Shown: piece by piece, positions 55,137 through 63,475 of the stretch | Layout of the letters: each line of letters opens with the position of its first letter | Numbering within the stretch: position 1 is the stretch's first letter | NCBI RefSeq assembly: GCF_023015965.1 | Contig: NZ_JALKAN010000003.1 | Span: 186,001 to 250,000 of the forward strand | Direction of reading: 5' to 3' | DNA: 64,000 nucleotides | Source of the DNA: Allomuricauda sp. F6463D | Lineage (GTDB): Bacteria > Bacteroidota > Bacteroidia > Flavobacteriales > Flavobacteriaceae | Position numbers and translations under genes: made by a program | Notes under the pieces: generated by a model | The model's database searches: none | What the model was told of the DNA's origin: nothing | Seen by the model: only the letters and a program-made list of their open reading frames with translations

Positions 55137-56629
55137 TCCATTTCCGAAGAAAGAATTCTATAAAATGCCTTAATCCCATAGGCTAACTGGCCTATTTTGA
55201 TATTCTCGTTGGGACTGTGCTGGTTGTTGTCCGGATTTACCACGGGAACAATAAATGCAGGAATCTTCAACTCGTTGATAAAGGGTGAAATTGGTACGGT
55301 TCCACCCATGGTACGTATCTGAATAACCTCTTCACCAAAACTCTTGCTCAACGTGTTCACAATAAATTCGCCATAAGGATTGTCCAATTCGGTTCGGAAT
55401 GCATCGGTAACACTACCTTCGGTAACGGTCACAATTTTGTCAAACTGCGTACGCTCTTCTTTGGAAGGTACGTGGTCCAATACTTTGTATCCTTGTTTGG
55501 CTATATGTTCTTTTACCAAGTTTTTAAGGCGGGTTCCATCACTTTCAACGACCAATCTCAAATCCAATTCGGCAGTGGCACTCTCTGGAACAATGGTCCG
55601 TGCCTTGTCACCCACCCAACCTGAACTCAATCCACGAATATTCAAGGATGGGTATTGTAAAGCTTCTTGATAATAACCACCTACCTTTTCAGCAGTTTTA
55701 AATTGCAGTTTCTCGGCAATGGCCTCATCACTATCTGGAACACTTTTTAAAATAGAATCGGTGTTTTCGTCAATGGTTATGCCATCATAATAGCCTGGAA
55801 TGGTCACTTTACCCTCAGTATCTTTCATAGTGGCCACTAATTGTGCCAATTGAAACCCTGGGTTTGGCGCATAGTTGCCATAATGTCCACTATGTTGAGG
55901 TTTGATGGGGCCGTAAGTTGTAAGGGTCAGCGTAGTGATTCCCCGACATCCATAAACCACTGTTGGGTTTTCTGAAGCATGAACGGGTCCATCAATAATC
56001 ATTAAAAAATCGGATTCCAACAGCTCGCGATATTGTTTTACTGCAGCTGGTAATGGTTTGCTGCTTCTTTCTTCCTCACTATCTAAAATCACTTTTATAT
56101 TGAAAGGAACCACTTTGCCATCTTGTTTCAGTAAATCAATGGCATTTAAAAACATCACAATGGGTGATTTGTCATCCGAAGTAGATCGTCCGAAAAGGCG
56201 CCAATCATAATTGATGTCATCATCCAGTTCATCAAAAGAAACGGTTTCAAAACCATCATCTTTAGGGGCTTTCAGTACCACTTGATAGGGGTTGGGTTGG
56301 TCCCATTTGGATGGGTCCACCGATTGCCCATCAAAATGCATATAAATAAGCACTGTAGGTTTTTCACTGCTGACAGGGGTAGCTGCAAAAAATAAGGGAA
56401 GTCCTTCCGTTTCCAAAACGGCGGTGTTGAAGCCTCTATCACCAAATTTACGCTTTAACCACATAATGTTACGGTCGATATCCGCAGCATCCAAAGCATC
56501 GTTGGGAATGGCAATAAATTCCCGGATCTCGTTAATGGCGTCGGCCACTTGTGATTTAACAGCCACATCATCTTGAGCAAAAAGAGAAAAAGTCAGGAAT
56601 AGGGAAACTAAGGAGAGTGCTTTTTTCAT
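55133..56629 (-). CDS. M20 family metallopeptidase, exported
   Basis: A 498-residue dipeptidase-like enzyme with a signal peptide ('MKKALSLVSLFLTFSLFAQ'). The dinuclear zinc site is visible in 'IYMHFDGQSVDPSKW', 'GRSTSDDKSPI' and 'VILDSEEERSS'; a dimerisation domain lies between about 220 and 400. It is only 34 bases downstream of trpA on the same strand with no terminator, so read-through from the trp operon is likely. Confidence 0.9.
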   Translation of the reverse strand: MKKALSLVSLFLTFSLFAQDDVAVKSQVADAINEIREFIAIPNDALDAADIDRNIMWLKRKFGDRGFNTAVLETEGLPLFFAATPVSSEKPTVLIYMHFDGQSVDPSKWDQPNPYQVVLKAPKDDGFETVSFDELDDDINYDWRLFGRSTSDDKSPIVMFLNAIDLLKQDGKVVPFNIKVILDSEEERSSKPLPAAVKQYRELLESDFLMIIDGPVHASENPTVVYGCRGITTLTLTTYGPIKPQHSGHYGNYAPNPGFQLAQLVATMKDTEGKVTIPGYYDGITIDENTDSILKSVPDSDEAIAEKLQFKTAEKVGGYYQEALQYPSLNIRGLSSGWVGDKARTIVPESATAELDLRLVVESDGTRLKNLVKEHIAKQGYKVLDHVPSKEERTQFDKIVTVTEGSVTDAFRTELDNPYGEFIVNTLSKSFGEEVIQIRTMGGTVPISPFINELKIPAFIVPVVNPDNNQHSPNENIKIGQLAYGIKAFYRILSSEMD

Positions 56630-56663
56630 GGGATAAATCAATGTTGATTTTAAAAGCTGAAAT

Positions 56664-57425
56664 TTAACGAATTTGCTTCACAAAGTCACCAATACCATCA
56701 ACTCCATTTTCTGTTAAATGTTTGATGAAGGCGGAACCGATGATGGCACCTTTGGCTTTTTGGGTCGCCTGCTCAAAAGTGTCCGCATTGCTGATTCCAA
56801 AACCAACTATTTGTGGGTTGTTCAGGTTCATATGGGCAATCCGTTCAAAATAGTCTGATTGTTCGTTGCCAAAACCTTGTTTTGCCCCAGTAGTACTTGC
56901 AGAACTCACCATGTAGATAAATCCATCGGAAGCACTGTCAATAGCTTTGATACGTTCGTCACTGGTTTGTGGAGTGATCAAAAAGACGTTGATCAGCCCA
57001 TGTTTTTTGAAAATGGCTTCGTACTCTTCTTGATAAACATCCAATGGTAAATCTGGGAGAATGATGCCATCAATACCTATTTCTTCACATTTGGCACAAA
57101 ATTCCTCCACGCCATATTGGAGTACGGGGTTAAAATATCCCATCAAAATCAATGGAATGGAAACTGTTTTTCTAATATCTTCTAATTGTTCAAAAAGTAG
57201 GGCAGTGTTCATCCCATTTTTTAAGGCTGCGGTGGAGCTGGCCTGTATGGTGGGGCCGTCGGCCAAAGGGTCGCTGAATGGCAACCCAATTTCGATGAGG
57301 TCAACATCGCTTTTTTCCAAGTCTTGAATGATTTGTACGGTATCGTTCAAGTTAGGGTATCCTGCTGAAAAATATATGGATAGGATTTTTTTATCCTCTT
57401 GTAATTTTTGTTTGATTCTGTTCAT
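56664..57425 (-). CDS. trpA: Tryptophan synthase alpha chain
   Basis: A 253-residue TIM-barrel subunit releasing indole from indole-3-glycerol phosphate. Catalytic residues are E45 and D56 in 'LIEIGLPFSDPLADG'. The start is ATG 57425; the open frame continues 17 codons upstream, but that part is repeat-derived. It follows trpB by 51 bases. Confidence 0.95.
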   Translation of the reverse strand: MNRIKQKLQEDKKILSIYFSAGYPNLNDTVQIIQDLEKSDVDLIEIGLPFSDPLADGPTIQASSTAALKNGMNTALLFEQLEDIRKTVSIPLILMGYFNPVLQYGVEEFCAKCEEIGIDGIILPDLPLDVYQEEYEAIFKKHGLINVFLITPQTSDERIKAIDSASDGFIYMVSSASTTGAKQGFGNEQSDYFERIAHMNLNNPQIVGFGISNADTFEQATQKAKGAIIGSAFIKHLTENGVDGIGDFVKQIR

Positions 57426-57476
57426 AAATCTAGATTTGAGATGTGAGACATGAGTTTTGAGACCGATCTCTGGCAT
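57426..57476. repeat. Degenerate AGATGTGAGA-type repeat between trpB and trpA
   Basis: The 51-base gap contains tandem-like 'TTGAGATGTGAGACATGAG' wording. The 10-mer AGATGTGAGA (57439-57448) recurs in the trpG-trpD gap at 61207-61216, same orientation. Confidence 0.5.
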
Positions 57477-58661
57477 CTATAATTTAAAATAATCAATATA
57501 GTTCTGTAAATCTTTATCACCACGTCCGGATAGGTTGACCACCACCACATCATCTGGATTGAATTTTCTATCCTCAAAAATGGCCAAGGCATGGGAGGAT
57601 TCAATGGCGGGAATGATTCCTTCCAATTTGCAGAGCTCCAGACCTGCATTCATGGCATCATCATCCGTTATGGAAATAAATTCACCTCTTCCGGAAGCAT
57701 ACAAATGTGCATGCATGGGCCCTACACCGGGGTAATCCAAACCTGCCGAAATGGAATAGGGTTCCGTAATCTGTCCATCTTGGGTCTGCATCAACAATGT
57801 TTTACTGCCATGGATTATCCCGATTTTACCTAAAGCGGAGGTAGCGGCACTTTCACCCGAATCAATGCCTTTTCCTGCAGCTTCCACGGCAATAATTCCC
57901 ACTTCGGGAGTATCCAAATAATGATAGAAGGCCCCAGCAGCATTACTTCCTCCTCCAACACAGGCCACCACATAATCAGGGTTTTCTCGCCCTTCTTTTT
58001 CTTGGAGTTGGTTTTTGATTTCCTCGGAAATTACCGATTGAAACCTGGCAACCATGTCAGGATATGGATGTGGACCAACTACGGAGCCTATGATGTAATG
58101 GGTGTCCACAGGATTGTTTATCCAATCGCGGATGGCTTCGTTGGTGGCATCTTTCAAAGTTTTACTACCCGATGTGGCCGGCCTTACCTCTGCACCCAAC
58201 ATTTTCATACGGGCCACGTTTGGTGCTTGGCGGGCAATATCTATTTCCCCCATATATACCACGCACTCAATACCCATTAGGGCACAAACGGTAGCAGTGG
58301 CCACACCATGCTGACCTGCCCCCGTTTCTGCAATAATCCTGTTTTTACCCAGTTTTTTGGCCATCAAAATTTGCCCGATGGTGTTGTTTACTTTATGGGC
58401 ACCGGTATGACACAGGTCTTCTCTTTTGAGATAAATTTTGGTGTTATATTTTTCGGATAGTCGTTTGGCAAAATAAAGTGGGGTAGGCCTTCCGACGTAA
58501 TCTTTAAGTAACTGTTGGAATTCTTCCTTAAAGGAAGGTTCCTGCATTATTTGGATATAATTTTGCCGAAGCTCTTCGCAATTGGGGTAGAGCATTTCGG
58601 GAATATAAGCACCCCCAAACTCTCCATAATACCCACGTTCATCTGCATGGTAGCTCTTCAT
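57477..58661 (-). CDS. trpB: Tryptophan synthase beta chain
   Basis: A 394-residue PLP subunit joining indole with serine. The PLP lysine is K90 in '[15 protein letters not shown]'. '[17 protein letters not shown]' holds the PLP phosphate and '[12 protein letters not shown]' is the C-terminal motif. It is separated from trpF by 14 bases. Confidence 0.97.
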   Translation of the reverse strand: MKSYHADERGYYGEFGGAYIPEMLYPNCEELRQNYIQIMQEPSFKEEFQQLLKDYVGRPTPLYFAKRLSEKYNTKIYLKREDLCHTGAHKVNNTIGQILMAKKLGKNRIIAETGAGQHGVATATVCALMGIECVVYMGEIDIARQAPNVARMKMLGAEVRPATSGSKTLKDATNEAIRDWINNPVDTHYIIGSVVGPHPYPDMVARFQSVISEEIKNQLQEKEGRENPDYVVACVGGGSNAAGAFYHYLDTPEVGIIAVEAAGKGIDSGESAATSALGKIGIIHGSKTLLMQTQDGQITEPYSISAGLDYPGVGPMHAHLYASGRGEFISITDDDAMNAGLELCKLEGIIPAIESSHALAIFEDRKFNPDDVVVVNLSGRGDKDLQNYIDYFKL

Positions 58662-58675
58662 GGTTTTCTCGTTTT

Positions 58676-59353
58676 TTAGTTAAGATCGCTCTCAAGCGAT
58701 TCGATGAATATTTTTAAATGTTCAATATTTTTCAAACCTGGTTCCTTTTCAAATTTGCTGTTCACATCTATGGCATAGCAATTTTTAGAGGCAGGGCTGT
58801 TTAAAAATTCCTGTAATTTCACTTGTGATTCCAGACCAATGCCGCCACTCAAGAAGTAGGGCTTATTGGAAGGATATGGCTCCAAAACTGACCAATCGAA
58901 TGTATATCCATTGCCACCCGGTAATTTTCCCTTGGTATCGAACAGGAAATAGTCGCATACATTTTCATAGTCTTTTAGGACATCAAAGTCAAAATCATCC
59001 TTGATGGAGAATACTTTGATGATGTCTAATTCGTCATGCTGAACCTGATTCAGCATCTCACTCGTGTGCGACCCCGAAACTAGTTCGGGGTGACGCAATG
59101 ATTTACAATACTCAGCACTTTCATTTCCATGGAGTTGTACGGCATCCAATTGATAATAGTCAACTTTTGCCAAAACATCTTCCAAAGGTGCGTCCACAAA
59201 AACCCCTGTTTTTTTAATGGAGCTTGGCAATTCAGGCATTTCTCCAGAAAAGAACCGAGATGACGGTTCCCAGAATATAAAGCCCAAATAATCGGGTTGC
59301 AATTTTGCAACCTCGGTGGGGTTATGGTTCATGCCGCAGATCTTTAGTTTCAC
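58676..59353 (-). CDS. trpF: Phosphoribosylanthranilate isomerase with a repeat-encoded insert
   Basis: A 225-residue TIM-barrel isomerase; without an extra segment at residues 87-107 it would be about 204 residues, the usual size. N-terminal '[15 protein letters not shown]' and '[11 protein letters not shown]' are intact, as is '[15 protein letters not shown]'. The insert begins '[19 protein letters not shown]' and lies between 'EYCKSL' and 'ELDIIKVF'. The start is GTG 59353, overlapping trpC as GTGA. The insert is on a loop by position, so activity may be kept. Confidence 0.92.
   Translation of the reverse strand: MKLKICGMNHNPTEVAKLQPDYLGFIFWEPSSRFFSGEMPELPSSIKKTGVFVDAPLEDVLAKVDYYQLDAVQLHGNESAEYCKSLRHPELVSGSHTSEMLNQVQHDELDIIKVFSIKDDFDFDVLKDYENVCDYFLFDTKGKLPGGNGYTFDWSVLEPYPSNKPYFLSGGIGLESQVKLQEFLNSPASKNCYAIDVNSKFEKEPGLKNIEHLKIFIESLESDLN
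59032..59095. repeat. Palindromic repeat inserted in frame in trpF
   Basis: A 64-bp element bounded by CGTCA / TGACG. It contains two perfect hairpins: ATGCTGAA/TTCAGCAT (59036-59056) and ACCCCGAA/TTCGGGGT (59071-59091). It encodes about 21 residues with no stop. Confidence 0.85.
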
Positions 59354-60135
59354 GCTTCTAATTTTTTAATGAATTCAGAAGCATTTACTCCTGGATTGTC
59401 CGTTTTCATGAAATTTTCACCAATCAGAAATCCTTGATAACCGTATTCTTTTAATTCCCTGATTGGCTCTACAGAACTGATGCCGCTTTCGGAAACTTTC
59501 ACAAAATCATCGGGTATTTTCACTGATAGGGACTTACTGGTGTTCAAATCAACATCAAATGTTTTAAGGTTACGATTGTTTACCCCTAACATATCCAAAC
59601 TGGGCATTAACGATTTTTCCAGCTCCGCTTCATTATGGACCTCCAATAGTACATCCAATCCAAGTTTTTTAGCCAATTCCGATAAGGTTTTTATCTCTTC
59701 CCTGGGCAAAATTGCGGCAATCAATAAAATGACATCGGCACCATAGGCTTTGGCTTCCACAATTTGATATTCATCTATGATGAATTCTTTTCGCAAAATG
59801 GGAATGTTCGTAGCTGCTCGTGCAAGTACCAAGTCATCCAAAGATCCCCCAAAATATTTGCCATCGGTGAGCACGGACATACCGCAAGCTCCAGCATCGG
59901 CATAGCCTTTGGCCACATCTTGTACACTTAAACTTTGGTTGATCACGGATTTGGAAGGGGAACGTCGTTTATGTTCAGCTATAATTCCCGAGTTGCTTTC
60001 ACGTAACTTTTCGGCCAATGAGGCGGATGTACGCTCCATCATCACGGAGGTTTCCAATTGGGGCAAGGTAATGAGGGATTTTTTTAAATCCACTTCCTTG
60101 CGTTTATCGGCTACTATTTTGTCTAGTATATTCAT
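59350..60135 (-). CDS. trpC: Indole-3-glycerol phosphate synthase
   Basis: A 261-residue TIM-barrel enzyme. 'GIIAEHKRRSPSKSVIN' contains the catalytic lysine region, and 'LRKEFIIDEYQIVEAKAYGAD' and 'GVNNRNLKTFDV' are conserved. The start is ATG 60135: the open frame extends 14 codons upstream, but these lie in a palindromic repeat ('MTEMFHYVQND'). Confidence 0.95.
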   Translation of the reverse strand: MNILDKIVADKRKEVDLKKSLITLPQLETSVMMERTSASLAEKLRESNSGIIAEHKRRSPSKSVINQSLSVQDVAKGYADAGACGMSVLTDGKYFGGSLDDLVLARAATNIPILRKEFIIDEYQIVEAKAYGADVILLIAAILPREEIKTLSELAKKLGLDVLLEVHNEAELEKSLMPSLDMLGVNNRNLKTFDVDLNTSKSLSVKIPDDFVKVSESGISSVEPIRELKEYGYQGFLIGENFMKTDNPGVNASEFIKKLEA

Positions 60136-60143
60136 GTTGTTTT

Positions 60144-60202
60144 TGTCATTCTGAACATAGTGAAACATCTCAGTCAATCTCTCAACTGCGCTCGAGTTGA
60201 CA
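60144..60202. repeat. Palindromic repeat between trpD and trpC
   Basis: A 59-bp element with ends TGTCA / TGACA and an inner inverted repeat CAACT / AGTTG, abutting the trpD stop codon. The 'TGTCATTCTGAACATAGTGAA' style (first 20: TGTCATTCTGAACATAGTGA) is related in layout to the trpF element. Confidence 0.75.
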
Positions 60203-61198
60203 CTAGTTTTTACTCAATTCCTGTAATTTCTTCAACGCTTCCAAACCTTTACCTCCGAACAAGGATTCCTTTGCTTTTTCAAAGCCTTCCTTGGGAGTGA
60301 TGCCTTTTACTGTGGCAATGGCAACACCTGCATTGGCGCAGACCACATTGTTTTGCGCCTCTGTACCTTTTCCTTGTAAAATATTCATAAAAATCTGGGC
60401 GGATTCTGCCACATCTTCACCTCCCGTAATATCCTGTTGGGAAACTTTTTTAACACCAAAATCAGCTGGGGAAAGCATAGTTTCTGTATGGTTGGATATG
60501 GTTTTTGTGTTTCCGGTCAACGAGATTTCATCATAGCCGTCCAATGCATTTAAAACAGTGAAATTTTTATCGGTATTCTGATAAAGATAGCCATACATCC
60601 GCGCCAATTCCAGATTGAACACCCCTACCATTTGATTTTTTGGAAATGCTGGATTTACCATAGGTCCCAACATATTAAAAAATGTTTTTACCGCCAGTTC
60701 CCTTCGAATGGGTGCAACATTTTTCATGGCAGGGTGGAAAAGGGGGGCGTGTAACACACAGATACCGGCCTCTTCGATGGTTTTTCTAAGAAAATCGGCC
60801 TCATTACTGAATTTGATACCCAAAAATTCCATTACATTGCTACTACCACATTTGGAAGATACTCCGTAGTTGCCATGCTTGGTCACATGGATTCCGCTAC
60901 CCGCTGTCACAAATGAGGCAAGGGTGGAGATATTGAAGGTGTCTTTTCCGTCACCACCGGTTCCGCAGAGATCAATAGGGTTGTATTCTGCCAAGTCAAT
61001 CGCCAAGCATAGTTCCAATAATGCATCTCGAAAACCTTCCAATTCCTCTATGGTCACGCTACGCATCATGTAAACAGTCAAAAATGCTGCAATTTGAGAG
61101 GTATTATAATCTCCCTTGGCAATGTTCACCAAAATCTGTTTGGCCTCTTCCTTTGGGAGTATTTCGTGATTGATTAATTTATTTAATGTCTCTTTCAT
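60203..61198 (-). CDS. trpD: Anthranilate phosphoribosyltransferase
   Basis: A 331-residue enzyme joining anthranilate with PRPP. The glycine-rich PRPP motif is 'LCGTGGDGKDTFNIST', followed by 'KHGNYGVSSKCGSSNVME' and 'APLFHPAMKNVAPIRRELA'. It is separated from trpG by 65 bases and from trpC by 67. Confidence 0.96.
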   Translation of the reverse strand: MKETLNKLINHEILPKEEAKQILVNIAKGDYNTSQIAAFLTVYMMRSVTIEELEGFRDALLELCLAIDLAEYNPIDLCGTGGDGKDTFNISTLASFVTAGSGIHVTKHGNYGVSSKCGSSNVMEFLGIKFSNEADFLRKTIEEAGICVLHAPLFHPAMKNVAPIRRELAVKTFFNMLGPMVNPAFPKNQMVGVFNLELARMYGYLYQNTDKNFTVLNALDGYDEISLTGNTKTISNHTETMLSPADFGVKKVSQQDITGGEDVAESAQIFMNILQGKGTEAQNNVVCANAGVAIATVKGITPKEGFEKAKESLFGGKGLEALKKLQELSKN

Positions 61199-61263
61199 TA
61201 TGTTTTAGATGTGAGAGATTAGATGTTAGATTTTAGAGAACTTTCAATTCTCATATCTCAGTT
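61199..61263. repeat. Degenerate AGATGTGAGA-type repeat between trpG and trpD
   Basis: The 65-base gap is made of 'TTAGATGTGAGAGATTAGA'-type near-repeats and shares the exact 10-mer with the trpB-trpA gap. No terminator is visible. Confidence 0.5.
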
Positions 61264-61833
61264 CTATTTTCTATTAAGCCAATTTTTCAACATTTGTTTG
61301 CCTTCGGGTGTCAGCACGGATTCTGGGTGAAACTGTACCGCCGTAACATCATACTCTTTGTGCCGGAGTGACATGATTTGACCGTTTTCATCCACCGCAG
61401 TAGTTTCCAATACTTCGGGTAAATCAGTATCCACGACCCAGGAATGGTATCTGCCCACTTGAAGGTTTTTTGGTAAGCCCTTATAAATAGGGTCATCCTT
61501 GGTAACCGTTATCGTGGTGTCCACTCCGTGATATACTTGATCGAGATTGATCAAGGTTCCACCAAAAACCTCACCAATAGCCTGTAGTCCCAAACAAACA
61601 CCAAAAATTTTCTTGGTAGGGGCGTAGGTTTTGATGATGGCTTTTAGAAGTCCTGCCTCATCTGGGATTCCTGGTCCTGGGGACAAAACGATATATTCAA
61701 AAGGCTCCACGTCGTCCAAGGTAAGCTGGTCGTTCCGTTTAACCGTTACTTCGCAATCCAAATCTTCCAGATAGTGAACCAAGTTGTAGGTAAAACTATC
61801 GTAGTTGTCTATCATTAAAATCTTCTTTCCCAT
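61264..61833 (-). CDS. trpG: Anthranilate synthase component II (glutamine amidotransferase)
   Basis: A 189-residue class I amidotransferase giving ammonia to TrpE. The nucleophile is C80 in 'IFGVCLGLQAIG'; the His-Glu pair is in 'VQFHPESVLTPEG'. It starts two bases after the trpE stop. Confidence 0.96.
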   Translation of the reverse strand: MGKKILMIDNYDSFTYNLVHYLEDLDCEVTVKRNDQLTLDDVEPFEYIVLSPGPGIPDEAGLLKAIIKTYAPTKKIFGVCLGLQAIGEVFGGTLINLDQVYHGVDTTITVTKDDPIYKGLPKNLQVGRYHSWVVDTDLPEVLETTAVDENGQIMSLRHKEYDVTAVQFHPESVLTPEGKQMLKNWLNRK

Positions 61834-61835
61834 GG

Positions 61836-63233
61836 TTAGATTGTTTCGGCAATTTCCAGCGCTTTATTGAGTGCGCCCAATTTATTGTAGGTTTCTTGGA
61901 GTTCGTCATTTGGATCGGAGGCTGCCACTAGGCCAGCTCCAGCCTGGTAATAGAGTTCATGGTCCTTGCTCAAGAATGTACGGATCATGATGGCGTGGTT
62001 GAAGTTGCCTTCAAAATCCATAAAACCGATGGCGCCACCATAGTACGACCTACTTGTTTTTTCATACTTTTCTATGAGCTGCATGGCCATGTGTTTAGGT
62101 GCTCCGCTCAATGTTCCGGCAGGGAAGGTGTCTGCAACCACTTTCATGGTAGTGCTGTCCTTTTTCTTTTGTCCCGTTACTTTGGATACCAAGTGGATTA
62201 CATGGGAGAAGTATTGTACTTCCCTATAGGTGTCCACGTTTACCGTATTTCCGTTACGGCTAAGATCGTTTCGAGCCAAATCCACAAGCATCACGTGTTC
62301 ACTATTTTCTTTTTTGTCTTGGGCCAATTTTTTCGCTAATTCGGCATCCTTTTCATCGTTTCCGGTACGTTTGTATGTTCCTGCAATGGGATGAATTTCT
62401 GCTTTGCCATCCTTTACGATCAATTGTGCTTCGGGAGAGCTTCCAAATATTTTAAAGTCCCCATAATCAAAATAGAAGAGGTAGGGAGAGGGGTTGATGG
62501 AGCGCAGTGCTCGGTATACATTGAATTCATCTCCCTTGAATTTTTGTTTGAACCTTCTGGAGAGCACCAGTTGGAACACATCGCCTCGTTGACAATGTTT
62601 TTTGGCCAAATCTACTTGTTCTTTGTAATCTTCATCTTTAAGGTTGGATTCTGGTTGCCCTTCTTTAGTGAAATTATAGGAAGAAAATGTACGTACATTA
62701 AAAAGCTGCTCTATCTCATCCACATTACTTTCGGAATTATAGCAATGTGCGAACAGATAGGCTTCATTTTTAAAATGGTTGATAGCGATAATGTTCTGGT
62801 AAACGGCATAATAAATGTCCGGAATGTTAACAGAATCATCTTTTTTGGAAATCTCTACATCTTCAAAATAGCGAACGGCATCGTAGGCCATATAGCCAAA
62901 AAGGCCACTATATATAAATTTGAAACCGTTTTGTGTGGTTTTAAATTGTTTGCTGAAGTTGTGTATCACTTCAGGGATGTCGGTTTCCGGGCCAATTTTC
63001 GTCACCTCAGTTGTGCCATCAGGGAATTTTTGCGTAACGGTTTCATTTTCTACTTTGATGGAAGCAATCGGATTGCAGCAGATGTATGAAAAACTGTTGT
63101 CGTTTGCATGGTAGTCGCTACTTTCTAAAAGAATACTGTTTGGAAACTTGTCCCGGATTTTGAGGTAGACACTCACGGGGGTGATGGTGTCTGCAAGGAT
63201 TTTTTTGTAATGTGTGGTTAGCGTGTAACTCAT
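61836..63233 (-). CDS. trpE: Anthranilate synthase component I
   Basis: A 465-residue chorismate-utilising enzyme. The C-terminal catalytic part shows 'GDVFQLVLSRRF', 'IAGTYKRTGNDEKD', 'HVMLVDLARNDLSRNG' and 'TFPAGTLSGAPK'. The N-terminal feedback region has 'LLESSDYHANDNSFSY' in the position of the tryptophan-binding LLES motif. First structural gene of the operon, preceded by the attenuator. Confidence 0.96.
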   Translation of the reverse strand: MSYTLTTHYKKILADTITPVSVYLKIRDKFPNSILLESSDYHANDNSFSYICCNPIASIKVENETVTQKFPDGTTEVTKIGPETDIPEVIHNFSKQFKTTQNGFKFIYSGLFGYMAYDAVRYFEDVEISKKDDSVNIPDIYYAVYQNIIAINHFKNEAYLFAHCYNSESNVDEIEQLFNVRTFSSYNFTKEGQPESNLKDEDYKEQVDLAKKHCQRGDVFQLVLSRRFKQKFKGDEFNVYRALRSINPSPYLFYFDYGDFKIFGSSPEAQLIVKDGKAEIHPIAGTYKRTGNDEKDAELAKKLAQDKKENSEHVMLVDLARNDLSRNGNTVNVDTYREVQYFSHVIHLVSKVTGQKKKDSTTMKVVADTFPAGTLSGAPKHMAMQLIEKYEKTSRSYYGGAIGFMDFEGNFNHAIMIRTFLSKDHELYYQAGAGLVAASDPNDELQETYNKLGALNKALEIAETI

Positions 63234-63252
63234 TTTGGTACTTATATAAATT

Positions 63253-63280
63253 AAAAAAGGCCTGTCGTGATGACAAGCCT
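63253..63280 (-). terminator. trp attenuator terminator
   Basis: AGGCTTGTC / GACAGGCCT (nine pairs, one G-U) around ATCAC, followed by T6, ending about 20 bases before the trpE ATG. The leader sequence UCGUGA (63312-63307, the last two codons of trpL) is perfectly complementary to UCACGA in the loop and 3' arm (63270-63265), giving a possible antiterminator. Confidence 0.8.
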
Positions 63281-63306
63281 CTTGTATGGTTATAATGGGG
63301 ACTAGC

Positions 63307-63363
63307 TCACGAAGTTCGACGTAAGTTTTTCCACCACCAGATATTTACTGTTCTGTTAATCAT
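63307..63363 (-). CDS. trpL: trp operon leader peptide
   Basis: An 18-codon frame, ATG 63363 to TGA 63307, reading MINRTVNIWWWKNLRRTS. Three consecutive Trp codons sit at positions 9-11, followed by nine positions to the stop. It lies between a strong promoter and a terminator ahead of trpE, exactly as in ribosome-mediated attenuation: ribosome stalling on the Trp codons would free the end of the frame to pair with the terminator. The initiation codon is only five bases behind the -7 element, so the transcript is near-leaderless. Confidence 0.85.
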   Translation of the reverse strand: MINRTVNIWWWKNLRRTS

Positions 63364-63368
63364 TGGTT

Positions 63369-63399
63369 CAAATATAGGGAGGAATTTTTAACAGGACAA
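63369..63399 (-). promoter_or_regulatory. trp operon promoter (TTG-20-TATATTTG)
   Basis: The -33 TTG at 63397-63399 (a second TTG at 63400-63402) and the -7 TATATTTG at 63369-63376 are 20 bases apart, a full Bacteroidota match. Confidence 0.8.
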
Positions 63400-63418
63400 C
63401 AATGTTTTGTTTAAAATT

Positions 63419-63454
63419 AAAAATCCCGCCCATGATTTTCTCGAACGGGATTTT
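63419..63454 (-). terminator. Terminator of the YceI-like gene
   Basis: Arms AAAATCCCG and CGGGATTTT around an 18-base loop, followed by T on the minus strand, between the YceI stop and the trp promoter. Confidence 0.75.
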
Positions 63455-63475
63455 CACACACTAAATTGTAGTTGC

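Noticed and set aside
60136..60177. Fourteen extra N-terminal codons for trpC (MTEMFHYVQND...)
   Set aside because: They fall inside a palindromic repeat; the family-like N-terminus starts at the ATG at 60135.
62391..63089. Open frame of 232 codons on the plus strand opposite trpE
   Set aside because: It lies wholly antisense to a well-conserved trpE, has no recognisable domain and reads as Cys/Phe/Ile-rich shadow sequence.
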